A stretch of DNA of 64,000 bases. Source: Bacillus stratosphericus (lineage in GTDB: Bacteria; Bacillota; Bacilli; Bacillales; Bacillaceae). The translations under genes and the position numbers were made by a program. The stretch spans positions 1 to 64,000 of the forward strand of contig NZ_JAIVLB010000002.1 in assembly GCF_020524495.1 (NCBI RefSeq), read 5' to 3'. This document shows, in pieces, positions 38,691 through 48,324 of this stretch. The first letter of the stretch is position 1, and each line of letters opens with the position of its first letter. A model generated the notes under the pieces. That model had not been told where the DNA came from. It searched no databases and saw nothing but the letters and a program-made list of their open reading frames with translations.

Positions 38691-38730
38691 AAAAAAATAA
38701 ACGCCAGCCAATAAGGCTGTACGTTTATTT
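38691..38730 (-). terminator. Terminator of accD-accA
   Basis: On the minus strand AAATAAACG...CGTTTATTTTTTT with an inner CAGCC/GGCTG; overlaps the accA stop. Confidence 0.9.
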
Positions 38731-39706
38731 AGTTTACCCCAATATATTGATTTTCAATCGATACTTTCCCAATGGCTTTGTATTTTTGATATCTTTGTTC
38801 GACTAATTCTTCTGGCGATCGTTTGAGCAAAGATGTAAGTGACTGTGTTAATGTTCTTTCCATGTAGGCTGCTTGTTGTTTTACGTCTCGGTGTGCCCCA
38901 CCTTGAACTTCTTTAATAACATCATCTATAATATCTAATTCTTTTAGGTCTGGAGCGGTAATTTTCATTGTTTCTGCAGCTTTTTTAGCAAGTGATGAGT
39001 CCTTCCAGAGCAGTGCAGCTGCACCTTCTGGTGAAATCACTGAATACGTCGAGTTCTCTAGCATGAATAGATGGTTTCCTACGCCTAAACCTAGTGCCCC
39101 GCCACTTCCGCCTTCTCCAATGACAATACAGACAACGGGTACACGAAGTCCTGCCATTTCGAATAAGTTTTTAGCAATTGCTTCACTTTGTCCACGTTCT
39201 TCAGCTGCTTTACCAGGATAAGCTCCTTTTGTATCAATAAAGCAAATGATTGGACGGTTAAATTTATCTGCTTGTTTCATCAATCGCAATGCTTTACGGT
39301 AACCTTCCGGATGAGGCATTCCGAAATTGCGGCGCAAGTTTTCTTTTGTGTCTTTTCCGCGCTGATGACCAATGACTGTGACAGGAAGCCCTTTAAACGT
39401 GGCAATTCCTCCAACGATGGCTTCATCATCGCCATAAAAACGGTCACCGTGACACTCGAAAAAGTTGTCAAACAGCTCCTGAATGTAATCCAGAGTGGTT
39501 GGACGCATCGCATGACGAGCAATCTGTACTCTGTCCCATGGCTTTAAATTTGTATAAATGTCCGCTTCAAGCTTACTCAGACGTGTTTCAAGCCGCTCAA
39601 TTTCTGCACTTAAATCCATCTCTGAGTTTTGTGTGAACTTTTTCAATTCATCAATTTTCGCTCGAAGTTCGATGACAGGTTTTTCAAATTCTAGTTCTCC
39701 AGCCAC
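38729..39706 (-). CDS. accA: Acetyl-CoA carboxylase carboxyltransferase subunit alpha
   Basis: 325 aa. With AccD it transfers CO2 from biotin to acetyl-CoA to give malonyl-CoA. Crotonase-fold residues lie in [14 protein letters not shown] and the biotin-side motif [18 protein letters not shown]. Its start overlaps the accD end by 16 bases, so the two are translationally coupled. Confidence 0.97.
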   Translation of the reverse strand: MAGELEFEKPVIELRAKIDELKKFTQNSEMDLSAEIERLETRLSKLEADIYTNLKPWDRVQIARHAMRPTTLDYIQELFDNFFECHGDRFYGDDEAIVGGIATFKGLPVTVIGHQRGKDTKENLRRNFGMPHPEGYRKALRLMKQADKFNRPIICFIDTKGAYPGKAAEERGQSEAIAKNLFEMAGLRVPVVCIVIGEGGSGGALGLGVGNHLFMLENSTYSVISPEGAAALLWKDSSLAKKAAETMKITAPDLKELDIIDDVIKEVQGGAHRDVKQQAAYMERTLTQSLTSLLKRSPEELVEQRYQKYKAIGKVSIENQYIGVN

Positions 39707-40566
39707 TCTCGTTCACCTCCTGTGCTGTGTAATGCTAAGATTCGGCCTAATGTTTCTTTCATGTCTGCACGGTAGATCACCGCATCGAGCTGACCATGCT
39801 TCATTAAAAATTCAGCCGTTTGAAAGTCTTCTGGCAAGTCTTCACGAATGGTTTGTTCAATGATTCTGCGACCTGCGAAACCAATTAATGCACCAGGTTC
39901 TGCAAAGTTGTAATCACCGAGAGACGCGAAACTAGCTGATACACCACCAGTTGTTGGGTTGGTCATCACAGAGATAATCAAGCCTTGATCCTCGCTAAAC
40001 AGCTTTAATGCTGAACTTGTTTTCGCCATCTGCATGAGACTAAGAATCCCCTCTTGCATTCTTGCTCCGCCAGATGCAGTAAAGATAATAAATGGCACCT
40101 TGTCCGCTTTTGCTTTCTCGATAGCCAGTGTGATCTTTTCACCAACGACCGAGCCCATGCTGCCCATACGGAACGTGGCATCCATGACAGCGATCACAGC
40201 ACTTTGTCCTTCAATTTCACCTTTACCTGTGACAATGGCTTCATTCAAAGATGTTTTTTCTCTGTCTTTCTCAAGCTTTTCTTCGTAGCCTGGGAAACCG
40301 AGCGGGTTCTCAGAAATGAGGTGCCCGTTAAATTCTTCAAATGTGCCTTCGTCTACAAGGCTTTCAATACGTCGTTTTGCATTCATTTGCAAATGTCTGC
40401 CGCAATTCATGCAAACACGTAAATTTTTATCTAGTTCTTTGGTGAGCATAATTTTTTTACATTGCGGACATTTGGTCATGATGCCTTCAGGCACATCTTG
40501 ACTTGCCTGTTCAGAGGGTACAGATGCATATTTCTTCTTTTTACTGAAAATGTTCTTGATTGACAA
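39691..40566 (-). CDS. accD: Acetyl-CoA carboxylase carboxyltransferase subunit beta, TTG start
   Basis: 291 aa. N-terminal C4 zinc ribbon (CPQC ... CMNC, about residues 33-55) precedes the crotonase-like carboxyltransferase domain with [20 protein letters not shown] and [15 protein letters not shown] at 40564-40566 follows GGAGGTAATCA and gives [14 protein letters not shown]; the longer frame upstream is the promoter region. Confidence 0.96.
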   Translation of the reverse strand: MSIKNIFSKKKKYASVPSEQASQDVPEGIMTKCPQCKKIMLTKELDKNLRVCMNCGRHLQMNAKRRIESLVDEGTFEEFNGHLISENPLGFPGYEEKLEKDREKTSLNEAIVTGKGEIEGQSAVIAVMDATFRMGSMGSVVGEKITLAIEKAKADKVPFIIFTASGGARMQEGILSLMQMAKTSSALKLFSEDQGLIISVMTNPTTGGVSASFASLGDYNFAEPGALIGFAGRRIIEQTIREDLPEDFQTAEFLMKHGQLDAVIYRADMKETLGRILALHSTGGEREWLEN

Positions 40567-40647
40567 ATGATTACCTCCCTTTTTGAAGGTTTTTTTCTTT
40601 ACACGCACATCCACTATTATAGGACATGTCATAACTGTACCGAAACT

Positions 40648-40676
40648 ATTGTACTTTTTTTGTCAAACGCTGTCAT
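40648..40676 (-). promoter_or_regulatory. accDA promoter
   Basis: ATGACA (40671-40676) and TACAAT (40648-40653) are 17 bp apart on the minus strand. A TTGACA nearby lacks a matching -10. Confidence 0.6.
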
Positions 40677-40871
40677 CCTTCATTCAATTTTTTCAGTGAG
40701 GAATTGATAAGAAATCAGTATGAGTTTGGGGCGCTGAGCAGTTGATATATTTGGATTGTGAACGTCTACAAAAAAATCTCATTCCGGATAAAAAAATATT
40801 CAAGTGAGAGAGGAAATGGTGCACGTCTTTCCTCCAAATGCAGAAAGAAAGTGCACACTTTTTCTAGTTGA
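40677..40871. other. Gap between ytsJ and accD
   Basis: No gene. On the minus strand an imperfect long hairpin GTGCACTTTCTTTC...GAAAGACGTGCAC (about 40815-40855) follows the ytsJ stop. It is not directly followed by T, but TATTTTTTTATCC comes about 15 nt later, so it may still end ytsJ. Confidence 0.4.
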
Positions 40872-42104
40872 TTATTCACCGATAATCGTTATTTTTCTTG
40901 TTTTTTCTGCAACAGCTTCTGGGTCGACTTTGATTCTTGCAACGCCAGTTTCCATCGCTGCTTTTGCTACTGCTTTTGCTACCGCTGGTGCTACGCGCGC
41001 ATCAAACGGTGCAGGAATGACGTATTCTGCTGTCAATTCTTCATCTGATACAAGAGAAGCAATCGCTTCGACAGCTGCAATTTTCATTTCTTCGTTAATA
41101 TGTGTTGCACGCACATCTAGTGCTCCGCGGAAAATGCCCGGGAATGCAAGTACGTTATTCACTTGGTTCGGAAAGTCTGAACGGCCAGTTCCTACAACAC
41201 TTGCACCTGCTGCATGTGCATCTTCTGGCATGATCTCTGGATTTGGATTAGCCATTGCGAAGATCACTGGATCTTTTGCCATTTTCCCAACCATCTCTTT
41301 TGTTAAAGCACCTGCTACTGAAACCCCGATGAAGACATCTGCGCCTTCAATGACTTCTTCTAATGAACCTTCTTTGCAGTCTTGGTTCGTGAATTTAGCT
41401 ACTTCGTTTTTCACTACATTCATCCCATTCGGGCGGCCTTCGTAAATAGCGCCTTTTGTGTCACACATAATGATATCACGTACACCGAAATGATATAGAA
41501 GTTTGATAATTGCAATACCTGCTGCACCAGCGCCGTTTGCAACCACTTTGATTGAAGACATTGATTTTCCAGACAGTTTAAGGGCATTGACAAGTCCTGC
41601 AACTGTTACAATGGCTGTTCCATGCTGATCATCGTGGAAAACAGGAATGTTTGTCTCTTTTTTCAAACGCTCTTCAATCATGAAGCAGTTAGGAGCTGCA
41701 ATATCTTCAAGGTTGACACCGCCAAACGTAGGCTCAAGGAGCTTCACTGTTTCAACGATTTTGTCTACATCGTTTGTCGCTAGCGCAATTGGAAAGGCAT
41801 CTACGCCCGCAAAGCTTTTGAATAATACCGCTTTACCTTCCATTACTGGAAGAGATGCTTCGGCACCAATATTTCCAAGCCCTAAAACAGCGCTTCCGTC
41901 TGTGACTACAGCGACCATATTACCTTTCATTGTATAATCATAAACTTTGCTTGTGTCGTCATAAATATCTTTACATGGTTCTGCAACACCAGGTGAGTAA
42001 GCCAAGCTCAAGTCTTTCGCATTTTTCACTTGTACTTTTGATTTTGATTCGAGTTTGCCTTGATTCTCTTTGTGCATATGTAATGCTTCTTCTCTTAATG
42101 ACAT
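40872..42104 (-). CDS. ytsJ: NADP-dependent malic enzyme
   Basis: 410 aa, the short bacterial malic enzyme. Oxidatively decarboxylates malate to pyruvate; B. subtilis YtsJ is NADP-linked and the main one. Malic domain motifs LAYSPGVAEPC and VTDGSAVLGLGNIG, catalytic region FHDDQHGTA, and a Rossmann domain starting VVANGAGAAG. RBS AAGGAGTG. It follows dnaE in the same direction after 141 bp containing its own promoter. Confidence 0.94.
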   Translation of the reverse strand: MSLREEALHMHKENQGKLESKSKVQVKNAKDLSLAYSPGVAEPCKDIYDDTSKVYDYTMKGNMVAVVTDGSAVLGLGNIGAEASLPVMEGKAVLFKSFAGVDAFPIALATNDVDKIVETVKLLEPTFGGVNLEDIAAPNCFMIEERLKKETNIPVFHDDQHGTAIVTVAGLVNALKLSGKSMSSIKVVANGAGAAGIAIIKLLYHFGVRDIIMCDTKGAIYEGRPNGMNVVKNEVAKFTNQDCKEGSLEEVIEGADVFIGVSVAGALTKEMVGKMAKDPVIFAMANPNPEIMPEDAHAAGASVVGTGRSDFPNQVNNVLAFPGIFRGALDVRATHINEEMKIAAVEAIASLVSDEELTAEYVIPAPFDARVAPAVAKAVAKAAMETGVARIKVDPEAVAEKTRKITIIGE

Positions 42105-42196
42105 GTGATGAACACTCCTTCAAGTGGCAAATGATTTAATGAATTGCTAAGTTGATAAGCACATACTGGCAGTTTTAAATACACAGAATCTTTAAA

Positions 42197-42224
42197 ATGA
42201 TAACATAATAGGTGAATTTGTAAA
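42197..42224 (-). promoter_or_regulatory. Candidate ytsJ promoter
   Basis: TTTACA (42219-42224) and TATCAT (42197-42202), 16-bp spacer on the minus strand, in the dnaE-ytsJ gap. Confidence 0.5.
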
Positions 42225-42245
42225 ACATATTCAGACGATTTGTCA

Positions 42246-45200
42246 TCATTTAATCACAACGTTTTGTTCACCAAGCAGTTCTTTTAGCTGGAAGATCACG
42301 GCATGATCTGGATGAACTTTGTATGCATCTGGAAGTCTAATCGTCTTTTTTTGCTTTTCATAATACAAATAGACATATGCTTCTCCGCTGTGCAAAGAGA
42401 TCACTCGTTTTACTTGCTCAAGTAGCTCCTGCGTATGGTTCTCTTCTTTCACCCGAATGTAGACAGACTCTTTTCTTTTTGTGCTCATCTCTTCAAGCAG
42501 AACGGCTTCTTGCACGATGATTTGACTGCTGTCATTTCTGATATCTATTCTGCCTTCAACATAAAGCATTGCGCCCTCCTCAAGTAAGGGGGACAGCTTT
42601 CTAAATTGCTCTGGAAAGACGACGCCTTCCATTTCTCCCGTTTCATCCCCAAATTTGACAAATGCCATTGATTGTCCATTTTTTGTCCGAATCGATTTCA
42701 CTTTTGTTAAAAGGCCACCTATTGAGATCTTTCCCTTAATACAGGTAGAAAGTCTGATGATTTCCACTGCGCCCTTCTCTCTTAAGCGATCACGATACGC
42801 TTGTACTGGGTGATTTGATAAATATAATCCGAGTGTCTCTTTTTCCAATTGCAAGAGGTCGACAAGTGGCAGTTCGTCTATCTCAGCATATTTTGGCTTA
42901 ATGGAGAAGGTTGTATCCCCAAGAAAGTCTAGCTGATCCTCAGGTGTTAAAAATGACACGTGGTCTAACGCAATATCTATCGATGCTAATAACGAAGCAC
43001 GATTTGGATAAAGCTCATCCATCGCCCCTGAAAAAATGAGTGCTTCAATCGTTTTTCGGTTTACACTCTTTGGTGATACCCTTGCGCAAAAATCAAATAA
43101 ATCTTCAAATGGCTTTTCCTGCCTTGCTCTGTATATATCCTTTACAGCTAACACTCCAACATTTTTAATCGCTCTTAAGCTGTAGCGGATCTCCCCTTTT
43201 TCAACCGTAAATGGAAATTCACTCTTATTAATAGAAGGCTTTAACACAGAGATCCCTTTTTCCTTTGCCTCATAGAAATATTGAGCGACTTTATCTTCAT
43301 TTCCAATCACACTAGTTAAAAGTCCGCACATAAAATATAACGGATAATGCGCTTTTAAATAAGCAAGGTGAAAGCCAATCATGCTATATGCGACAGCATG
43401 GCTTCTATTAAAACCATAGTTTGCAAATTTGACGATTAAGTCATAAACGTCATTTGCAATGTTAACAGGATACTCCTTTTTTAGGCATCCTTCAACAAAA
43501 TGGATTCGCTCCTCATCAAGTACCTTTTTATCCTTCTTTGAAACGGCTCTTCTTAACAGATCAGCCTCTCCTAGCTGAAAGCCTGCCATCTTTGCTGCGA
43601 TCAGCATGATTTGCTCTTGGTAAACAATAACCCCATAAGTGTCCTTTAAAATGTCATACAAATCTGGATGCGGGTAAGAGACCTTGACTCTGCCATGCTT
43701 TCGGTCGATAAAGAGCGGAATATTCTCCATTGGGCCTGGCCGGTAGAGGGCATTGACTGCCACGATGTCTTCTAAACTAGAAGGTTTCAGCCGCCTTATC
43801 ACCTGTCGCATCCCCTGTGATTCAAGCTGGAAAATCCCTGTTGTATCTCCCGCTGATAACAAATCAAACGTTTTTTGGTCTTGATACGAAATGTCACTAA
43901 AGTTAATGTGGACGTTTTCCTGTCTTTCAATCTGGTTTTTAATGGATTCAATTAATGTTAAGTTTCTTAAACCTAAGAAATCCATCTTTAACAGTCCGAG
44001 ATCCTCTAAATAATTCATGGCATATTGCGTTAAATACACACCATCGTGGCCGTCTTGTATGGGAACGACCTGCGTCAGCGGCTCCTCGCTTAATACAACG
44101 CCAGCTGCATGTGTCGACGTGTGTCTTGGCAAGCCTTCTACCTTTAAAGCTGTTTGAAAGACCATTCGAAGCTCTTCAGATTGTTGAAGCAGCGTTTTTA
44201 ATTCAGAAGAGGCGGCCACCGCTTCTTTCAGCGTCGTCCCTGGCTTTGATGGGATGAGCTTTGCAAGACGGTCCGCTGCCTTTGAATCAATCCCCATCAC
44301 ACGTCCAACATCCCGTAAGGCTGCTTTTGCTGCAAGCGTACCAAACGTGACAATTTGAGCCACATGCATGTCCCCATATTTGTCTTTTACATATGAAATG
44401 ATTTCATCTCTTCTCGTGTCCGGAAAATCTATATCAATATCCGGCATGCTAATTCGTTCAGGATTTAAAAAACGCTCAAATAAAAGACCGTGACGGATTG
44501 GGTCGACATCTGTAATAAACAGAACATAAGCAACAAGAGAGCCTGCTGCTGATCCCCGTCCTGGACCTGTGACAATGCCATGGTCATGAGCATATTTCAT
44601 AAAATCCCACACAATGAGAAAATAATCACTAAAATTCATTTTTTGTATAATGCTAAGCTCATACTCAAGCCTTTTGATATACGTTTCATTTGAAGCGATC
44701 TTTCTTTGTTTCATCCCATCCGAGCAAACCCTTCGTAAAAACTGATCGGCTGTTGATTGATCAGGCGTCTGATAGGACGGAAGTTTTGTCTGTCCAAGAT
44801 TTAAATCTACTTCACAGCGATCGGCAATTTCACCTGTTCTTGTCAGCAGTTCAGGGGCGTCCTGATGCCATTTCATCATTTCTTCTATGGCTCTGAAATG
44901 CTTGTCTCCTCGGTCTTCCTCTATCTCTGAAAGCTTTTGTCCCGCTTTAATGGCCTTCAAACATGTATAGGCGGTTTTGTCCTCTAGATTGATGTAGTGG
45001 ACGTCACCCGTCGCTACAAGAGGAATATCCGTACTTTGTGAGACAACTCGTAGCTTACTGATGAGCACCTCATCTTGCTGAAATGGCTGAACTGATATAA
45101 ATATATGTCCCTTTCCAAATATGTTTTTTAAATGACTTGCAGCCTCGCGCGCTTCGGCTAGCTGATCGTTTTGCAGCAGCGTTTCAATATAGCCGGATGC

Positions 45201-45578
45201 ACCTGGCGTAATAGCAATAAGCCCACGATGATAGCTTTTCAGCCATTTTTCTTTCAGACCCGCTTTTGATTTTGATTTCAGCACACTGCTAATTTTGATC
45301 AGGTTTTGATAGCCTTCATTGTTTTTTGCTAGGAGCACCAAGGGATAAGCCTCTGACTCTTGTCCATCGAAGACAGAAGCTGTTAAACCGATCACCGGTT
45401 TGATGCCATGTTTTTTACATTCCTTATAAAATTCAACCGTTCCATACATCACATGGTCATCGGTAAGAGCGAGCGCTTTGTAGCCAAGTTCTTTCGCTTT
45501 TTGCACGAGCTCCTTGACCTTAGCTGCACTGCTTAACAAGCTGTATCCACTGTGGACCTGAAGATGAACATAAGACAT
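42246..45578 (-). CDS. dnaE: DNA polymerase III alpha subunit DnaE
   Basis: 1110 aa, the error-prone second replicative polymerase of low-GC Gram-positives, which extends RNA primers before handing over to PolC. An N-terminal PHP domain (HLQVHSGYSLLSSA) is followed by the C-family polymerase with catalytic aspartates in DIDIDFPDTRRDE, a helix-hairpin-helix region, and a C-terminal OB fold (about 965-1040). AAAGGAG supports the ATG at 45578 (MSYVHLQVHSG); the ten extra upstream codons are rejected. Confidence 0.96.
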   Translation of the reverse strand: MSYVHLQVHSGYSLLSSAAKVKELVQKAKELGYKALALTDDHVMYGTVEFYKECKKHGIKPVIGLTASVFDGQESEAYPLVLLAKNNEGYQNLIKISSVLKSKSKAGLKEKWLKSYHRGLIAITPGASGYIETLLQNDQLAEAREAASHLKNIFGKGHIFISVQPFQQDEVLISKLRVVSQSTDIPLVATGDVHYINLEDKTAYTCLKAIKAGQKLSEIEEDRGDKHFRAIEEMMKWHQDAPELLTRTGEIADRCEVDLNLGQTKLPSYQTPDQSTADQFLRRVCSDGMKQRKIASNETYIKRLEYELSIIQKMNFSDYFLIVWDFMKYAHDHGIVTGPGRGSAAGSLVAYVLFITDVDPIRHGLLFERFLNPERISMPDIDIDFPDTRRDEIISYVKDKYGDMHVAQIVTFGTLAAKAALRDVGRVMGIDSKAADRLAKLIPSKPGTTLKEAVAASSELKTLLQQSEELRMVFQTALKVEGLPRHTSTHAAGVVLSEEPLTQVVPIQDGHDGVYLTQYAMNYLEDLGLLKMDFLGLRNLTLIESIKNQIERQENVHINFSDISYQDQKTFDLLSAGDTTGIFQLESQGMRQVIRRLKPSSLEDIVAVNALYRPGPMENIPLFIDRKHGRVKVSYPHPDLYDILKDTYGVIVYQEQIMLIAAKMAGFQLGEADLLRRAVSKKDKKVLDEERIHFVEGCLKKEYPVNIANDVYDLIVKFANYGFNRSHAVAYSMIGFHLAYLKAHYPLYFMCGLLTSVIGNEDKVAQYFYEAKEKGISVLKPSINKSEFPFTVEKGEIRYSLRAIKNVGVLAVKDIYRARQEKPFEDLFDFCARVSPKSVNRKTIEALIFSGAMDELYPNRASLLASIDIALDHVSFLTPEDQLDFLGDTTFSIKPKYAEIDELPLVDLLQLEKETLGLYLSNHPVQAYRDRLREKGAVEIIRLSTCIKGKISIGGLLTKVKSIRTKNGQSMAFVKFGDETGEMEGVVFPEQFRKLSPLLEEGAMLYVEGRIDIRNDSSQIIVQEAVLLEEMSTKRKESVYIRVKEENHTQELLEQVKRVISLHSGEAYVYLYYEKQKKTIRLPDAYKVHPDHAVIFQLKELLGEQNVVIK

Positions 45579-45665
45579 GCTTAACCCACTCCTTTCGTCT
45601 AAATTCATTCTTTTATTATAAAACGCGATGCGATAAGAAACAAATGTTCTTTCTTTTCCGCCTGT

Positions 45666-45694
45666 TCATACTTGTCCAGTACACGCCATATATT
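45666..45694 (+). promoter_or_regulatory. Sigma-E promoter of ytrHI
   Basis: TCATACT (45666-45672), 14-bp spacer, CATATATT (45687-45694): 6/7 and 7/8 matches to the sigma-E consensus, just ahead of ytrH. Confidence 0.7.
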
Positions 45695-45715
45695 AAATAG
45701 AGTGAGGTGGAAAAA

Positions 45716-46057
45716 ATGGATGTGAAGGAAGCCTTTATTCCAAACTTTATCAGTTGTTACTTTATCGCACTTGGGGTAATTTTGGGCGGTGCCATTATAG
45801 GTGGTGTAGGTGCTTATTTATCCGGCCAGCCGCCTCTATCGATTATTTCAAGTCTTGCCAACCGTTTAAAAATTTGGGCGCTTGTGGCCGCAATTGGCGG
45901 AACATTCGATGCGGTCTATAGCTTTGAAAGAGGCATTTTCGAAGGAAACACGCGTGATATTTTCAAGCAAATTTTATTAATTATCTCAGCCATGGGCGGT
46001 GCACAAACGGGATATCTCATTATTACGTGGCTCACTCAGGAGCATGTGTCCTCATGA
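45716..46057 (+). CDS. ytrH: Sporulation membrane protein YtrH
   Basis: 113 aa with three hydrophobic segments (about 13-33, 52-66, 82-105). Mother-cell protein known in B. subtilis to be needed for normal spore formation together with YtrI. GAGGTGG precedes the ATG at 45716; three upstream codons in frame (GTG 45707) are not used. Stop overlaps the ytrI start (ATGA). Confidence 0.9.
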   Translation: MDVKEAFIPNFISCYFIALGVILGGAIIGGVGAYLSGQPPLSIISSLANRLKIWALVAAIGGTFDAVYSFERGIFEGNTRDIFKQILLIISAMGGAQTGYLIITWLTQEHVSS

Positions 46058-46557
46058 GGGTGCCGGAGCTGTATAAACGCCCAGGCTGGCAGCGTTTTTT
46101 TGCTGGCATGATGTTCGGCGCAATCATTAGCTGGCTGATTTTCCTCTTTACATACGGAACCTTTCAGGAAAAGCAGGTGACACTGCTGAGAAGCCAGCAG
46201 CACCATATGGATAGTCTGAAAGAACAAATCACACTCTATCGGGAAGATTTGCATAAGTTAAATGAGGATAATAAGCAGCGGCTGCTGATCCAAAGCGTAG
46301 ATGTTCATCTCGTCAATCGTGAGCAATATAAAATTCCTGAACCAGATACACTAAAGTTTGAAGACCAGGTCAAAGAGGATATCTCAGAGGTCATCACAAA
46401 GGATATTGAAAGTGTCTATAAAACAAAGGAATTATTAAAAAGGACAGTGGAAAACAAAGAGTATACGATTAAGGAAAAAGCATATCGCGCCAAAGTCACA
46501 GAGCTGACGATTTATACGAAGCTTTCACTTGAAGTACGTATTTCATTTGCTGAATAA
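46054..46557 (+). CDS. ytrI: Sporulation membrane protein YtrI
   Basis: 167 aa. One N-terminal membrane segment (about 14-36) followed by a long helical, probably coiled-coil extracytoplasmic part (about 45-110) and a small C-terminal domain. Start MRVPELYKRPGWQRFF at 46054, one base before the ytrH stop, indicates coupling. Acts with YtrH in spore development; exact role unknown. No terminator is evident right after it. Confidence 0.88.
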   Translation: MRVPELYKRPGWQRFFAGMMFGAIISWLIFLFTYGTFQEKQVTLLRSQQHHMDSLKEQITLYREDLHKLNEDNKQRLLIQSVDVHLVNREQYKIPEPDTLKFEDQVKEDISEVITKDIESVYKTKELLKRTVENKEYTIKEKAYRAKVTELTIYTKLSLEVRISFAE

Positions 46558-46666
46558 ATGATGATGTGGAATTTTTATGAATTTCTGCTCTCAATGATCG
46601 CTTTTCACTCCTAATTTTTATACACTAAAAGAAGAACGAGATCTTAAATAGAAAGAGGTGAGGACA

Positions 46667-46852
46667 ATGGAGGTTTACAGCTATCGTCAAATGGCTCGAG
46701 ACAAAGCAAGCCGGATCAAAGAGGGCATGTGTGCTTATGCTGAAACAGAAATGATGGCTCATTTAATCAAAAAAGAATTAAAGCATCAAAATCTCCAAGC
46801 CTATGAAGATTCAACTGACATCGGCTGCTGGTTTATCCCTGTATCCAAATAA
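46667..46852 (+). CDS. Small hypothetical protein, 61 aa
   Basis: AGAGGTGAGG is followed by ATG at 46667. The product is a soluble mixed-charge peptide starting MEVYSYRQMARDKASRIKEG and ending GCWFIPVSK. I believe B. subtilis has a similar small gene (ytzJ) at this place beside nrnA, but am not certain. Function unknown. Convergent with nrnA and separated by a hairpin. Confidence 0.7.
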   Translation: MEVYSYRQMARDKASRIKEGMCAYAETEMMAHLIKKELKHQNLQAYEDSTDIGCWFIPVSK

Positions 46853-46868
46853 TCCTTTTCTCCATAAC

Positions 46869-46905
46869 CAAAAAGAGAGAGGGAAATTGAAGCTTCCCTC
46901 TCTCA
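46869..46905. terminator. Terminator of nrnA, also after the 61-aa ORF
   Basis: GAGAGAGGGAA pairs with TTCCCTCTCTC; the T run is on the minus strand, overlapping the nrnA stop. Confidence 0.88.
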
Positions 46906-47838
46906 CGATTTACATACTTCTTCTAAATCACGTAAAATCTCATCTGCCACGGCCCAATCATATATGGACGCACCGGCTGCAAGCGGGTGACCACCGCCAT
47001 GATATTTTTTAGCAATTGTGTTAATGACGACGCCTTTAGAGCGGAATCTGACACGAATCTGATCGTTTTCTTCCACAAAAAAGACCCAAGCCTTAATGCC
47101 TGCAATATTTCCAAGTGTCCCAACAAGCTGAGAGGCTTGCTGCGCCGTTGTTTGGAACGATTCCAAAATGTCACGCTTAATAAAAACAGATGCCACCCCA
47201 TTCTCTGACAAAGAAATATGTTGAAAAATATAGCCATTTAATTTCACGACATTCAAATCCGTCTCATACAATTGATTGAAAAGGTCTGATGAGGAAAACG
47301 GATATTCGATCAGTTCCCCTGCATATTTAAGTGTCTTTTTCGTTGTGTTTGGGAAAAGGAAGCGGCCTGTGTCTCCTACAATGCCGGCATAAATCAGTTC
47401 AGCCGCCTTTGCATTCAGTTGATATCCTTCTTCTTTTCCCTCTAAATACAGCTCATAAATCAGTTCACTGACAGAGCTTGCCTCTGTATCAACCCAAAGC
47501 AAGTCACCATAAGGATCCTCATTCGGATGATGATCAATTTTCATCAGCTTATCGCCCATTGAATAGCGCTGATCATCAATTCTTGCTTGATTGGCCGTAT
47601 CACAGACAATGACAAGGGCACCTTTGTACGCTTCGTCCGGTACCTCATCGAGTTCATATAAAAATGAAAGGGATGGCTCAGGGGTTCCTGTCGCATAAAT
47701 TTTTTTTTCTGGATAGGTGGCACGCAAGATTTCCGTAAGGCCGCACTGCGATCCATATGCGTCAGGATCTGGTCTTACATGTCTATGAATGATGATGGTG
47801 TCATATAATGATATGGTTCTAATCAGTTCTTTTTTCAT
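46903..47838 (-). CDS. nrnA: NanoRNase/pAp phosphatase NrnA
   Basis: 311 aa, DHH/DHHA1 phosphoesterase (YtqI). Degrades 2-5-nt RNAs and dephosphorylates 3'-phosphoadenosine 5'-phosphate. Metal motifs: HRHVRPDPDAYGSQ, IVCDTAN, KIDHHPNEDPYGD and a later Asp (GIVGDTGRF). The DHHA1 domain ends with RSKGVVINTIAKKYHGGGH. RBS AAGGAG. Divergent from ytpI. Confidence 0.95.
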   Translation of the reverse strand: MKKELIRTISLYDTIIIHRHVRPDPDAYGSQCGLTEILRATYPEKKIYATGTPEPSLSFLYELDEVPDEAYKGALVIVCDTANQARIDDQRYSMGDKLMKIDHHPNEDPYGDLLWVDTEASSVSELIYELYLEGKEEGYQLNAKAAELIYAGIVGDTGRFLFPNTTKKTLKYAGELIEYPFSSSDLFNQLYETDLNVVKLNGYIFQHISLSENGVASVFIKRDILESFQTTAQQASQLVGTLGNIAGIKAWVFFVEENDQIRVRFRSKGVVINTIAKKYHGGGHPLAAGASIYDWAVADEILRDLEEVCKS

Positions 47839-47984
47839 AAAAACTCCTTCTTATGCGAAACTTCTTTTATTATAAATCATAATCTATCCTTACGGAAAAG
47901 TGAGGAATAGACAATTTATTCTAGTAAGCAAGCCTATTTACGTTTAAAATAGGGTTGTAACCACTTACAATGGAGGCTTGGCAC

Positions 47985-48287
47985 ATGCTTGTTTTGGTTG
48001 TGTTTATTATTTGTTCTGCCATGTTTTATTTATACTACAAAGCAAAGAATGTCCGTACGAACCGGCCAGTCGAGAAGAAATTCTGGTCTGCCAAATCCAG
48101 TATGGCACTTGGCTGCTTTGTCCTGCTCTTCGGTGTGAATCAATTATTTTTAAACCGCTCGTCACTCGCATTTGTCATTGGGTTTATTTTTGTTGCTGTC
48201 GGTATCGGCAGTACGTGGGCTGGATATAAAGCCTACAAGCACTATCTTCCGCTCTTTTTAAAGAAAGGCGAAAAAGATCACGCTTAA
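47985..48287 (+). CDS. ytpI: Membrane protein YtpI
   Basis: 100 aa with three hydrophobic segments (about 2-20, 40-58, 63-82) and basic loops. Conserved in Bacillus; function unknown. The ATG at 47985 is preceded by GGAGGC; the in-frame ATG five codons upstream itself contains the GGAGG and has none of its own. Confidence 0.82.
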   Translation: MLVLVVFIICSAMFYLYYKAKNVRTNRPVEKKFWSAKSSMALGCFVLLFGVNQLFLNRSSLAFVIGFIFVAVGIGSTWAGYKAYKHYLPLFLKKGEKDHA

Positions 48288-48291
48288 TAGA

Positions 48292-48320
48292 GAAGGGCGA
48301 AATCATTTTGCCCTTTTTTG
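48292..48320. terminator. Terminator of ytpI, facing ytoI
   Basis: AAGGGC (48293-48298) pairs with GCCCTT (48310-48315), extended by A/T and G-U pairs, then TTTTG. Confidence 0.8.
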
Positions 48321-48324
48321 TACT

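Noticed and set aside
40648-40668. TTGACA near 40660 as the accD -35
   Set aside because: No -10 lies 16-18 bp from it; ATGACA with TACAAT at 17 bp fits better.
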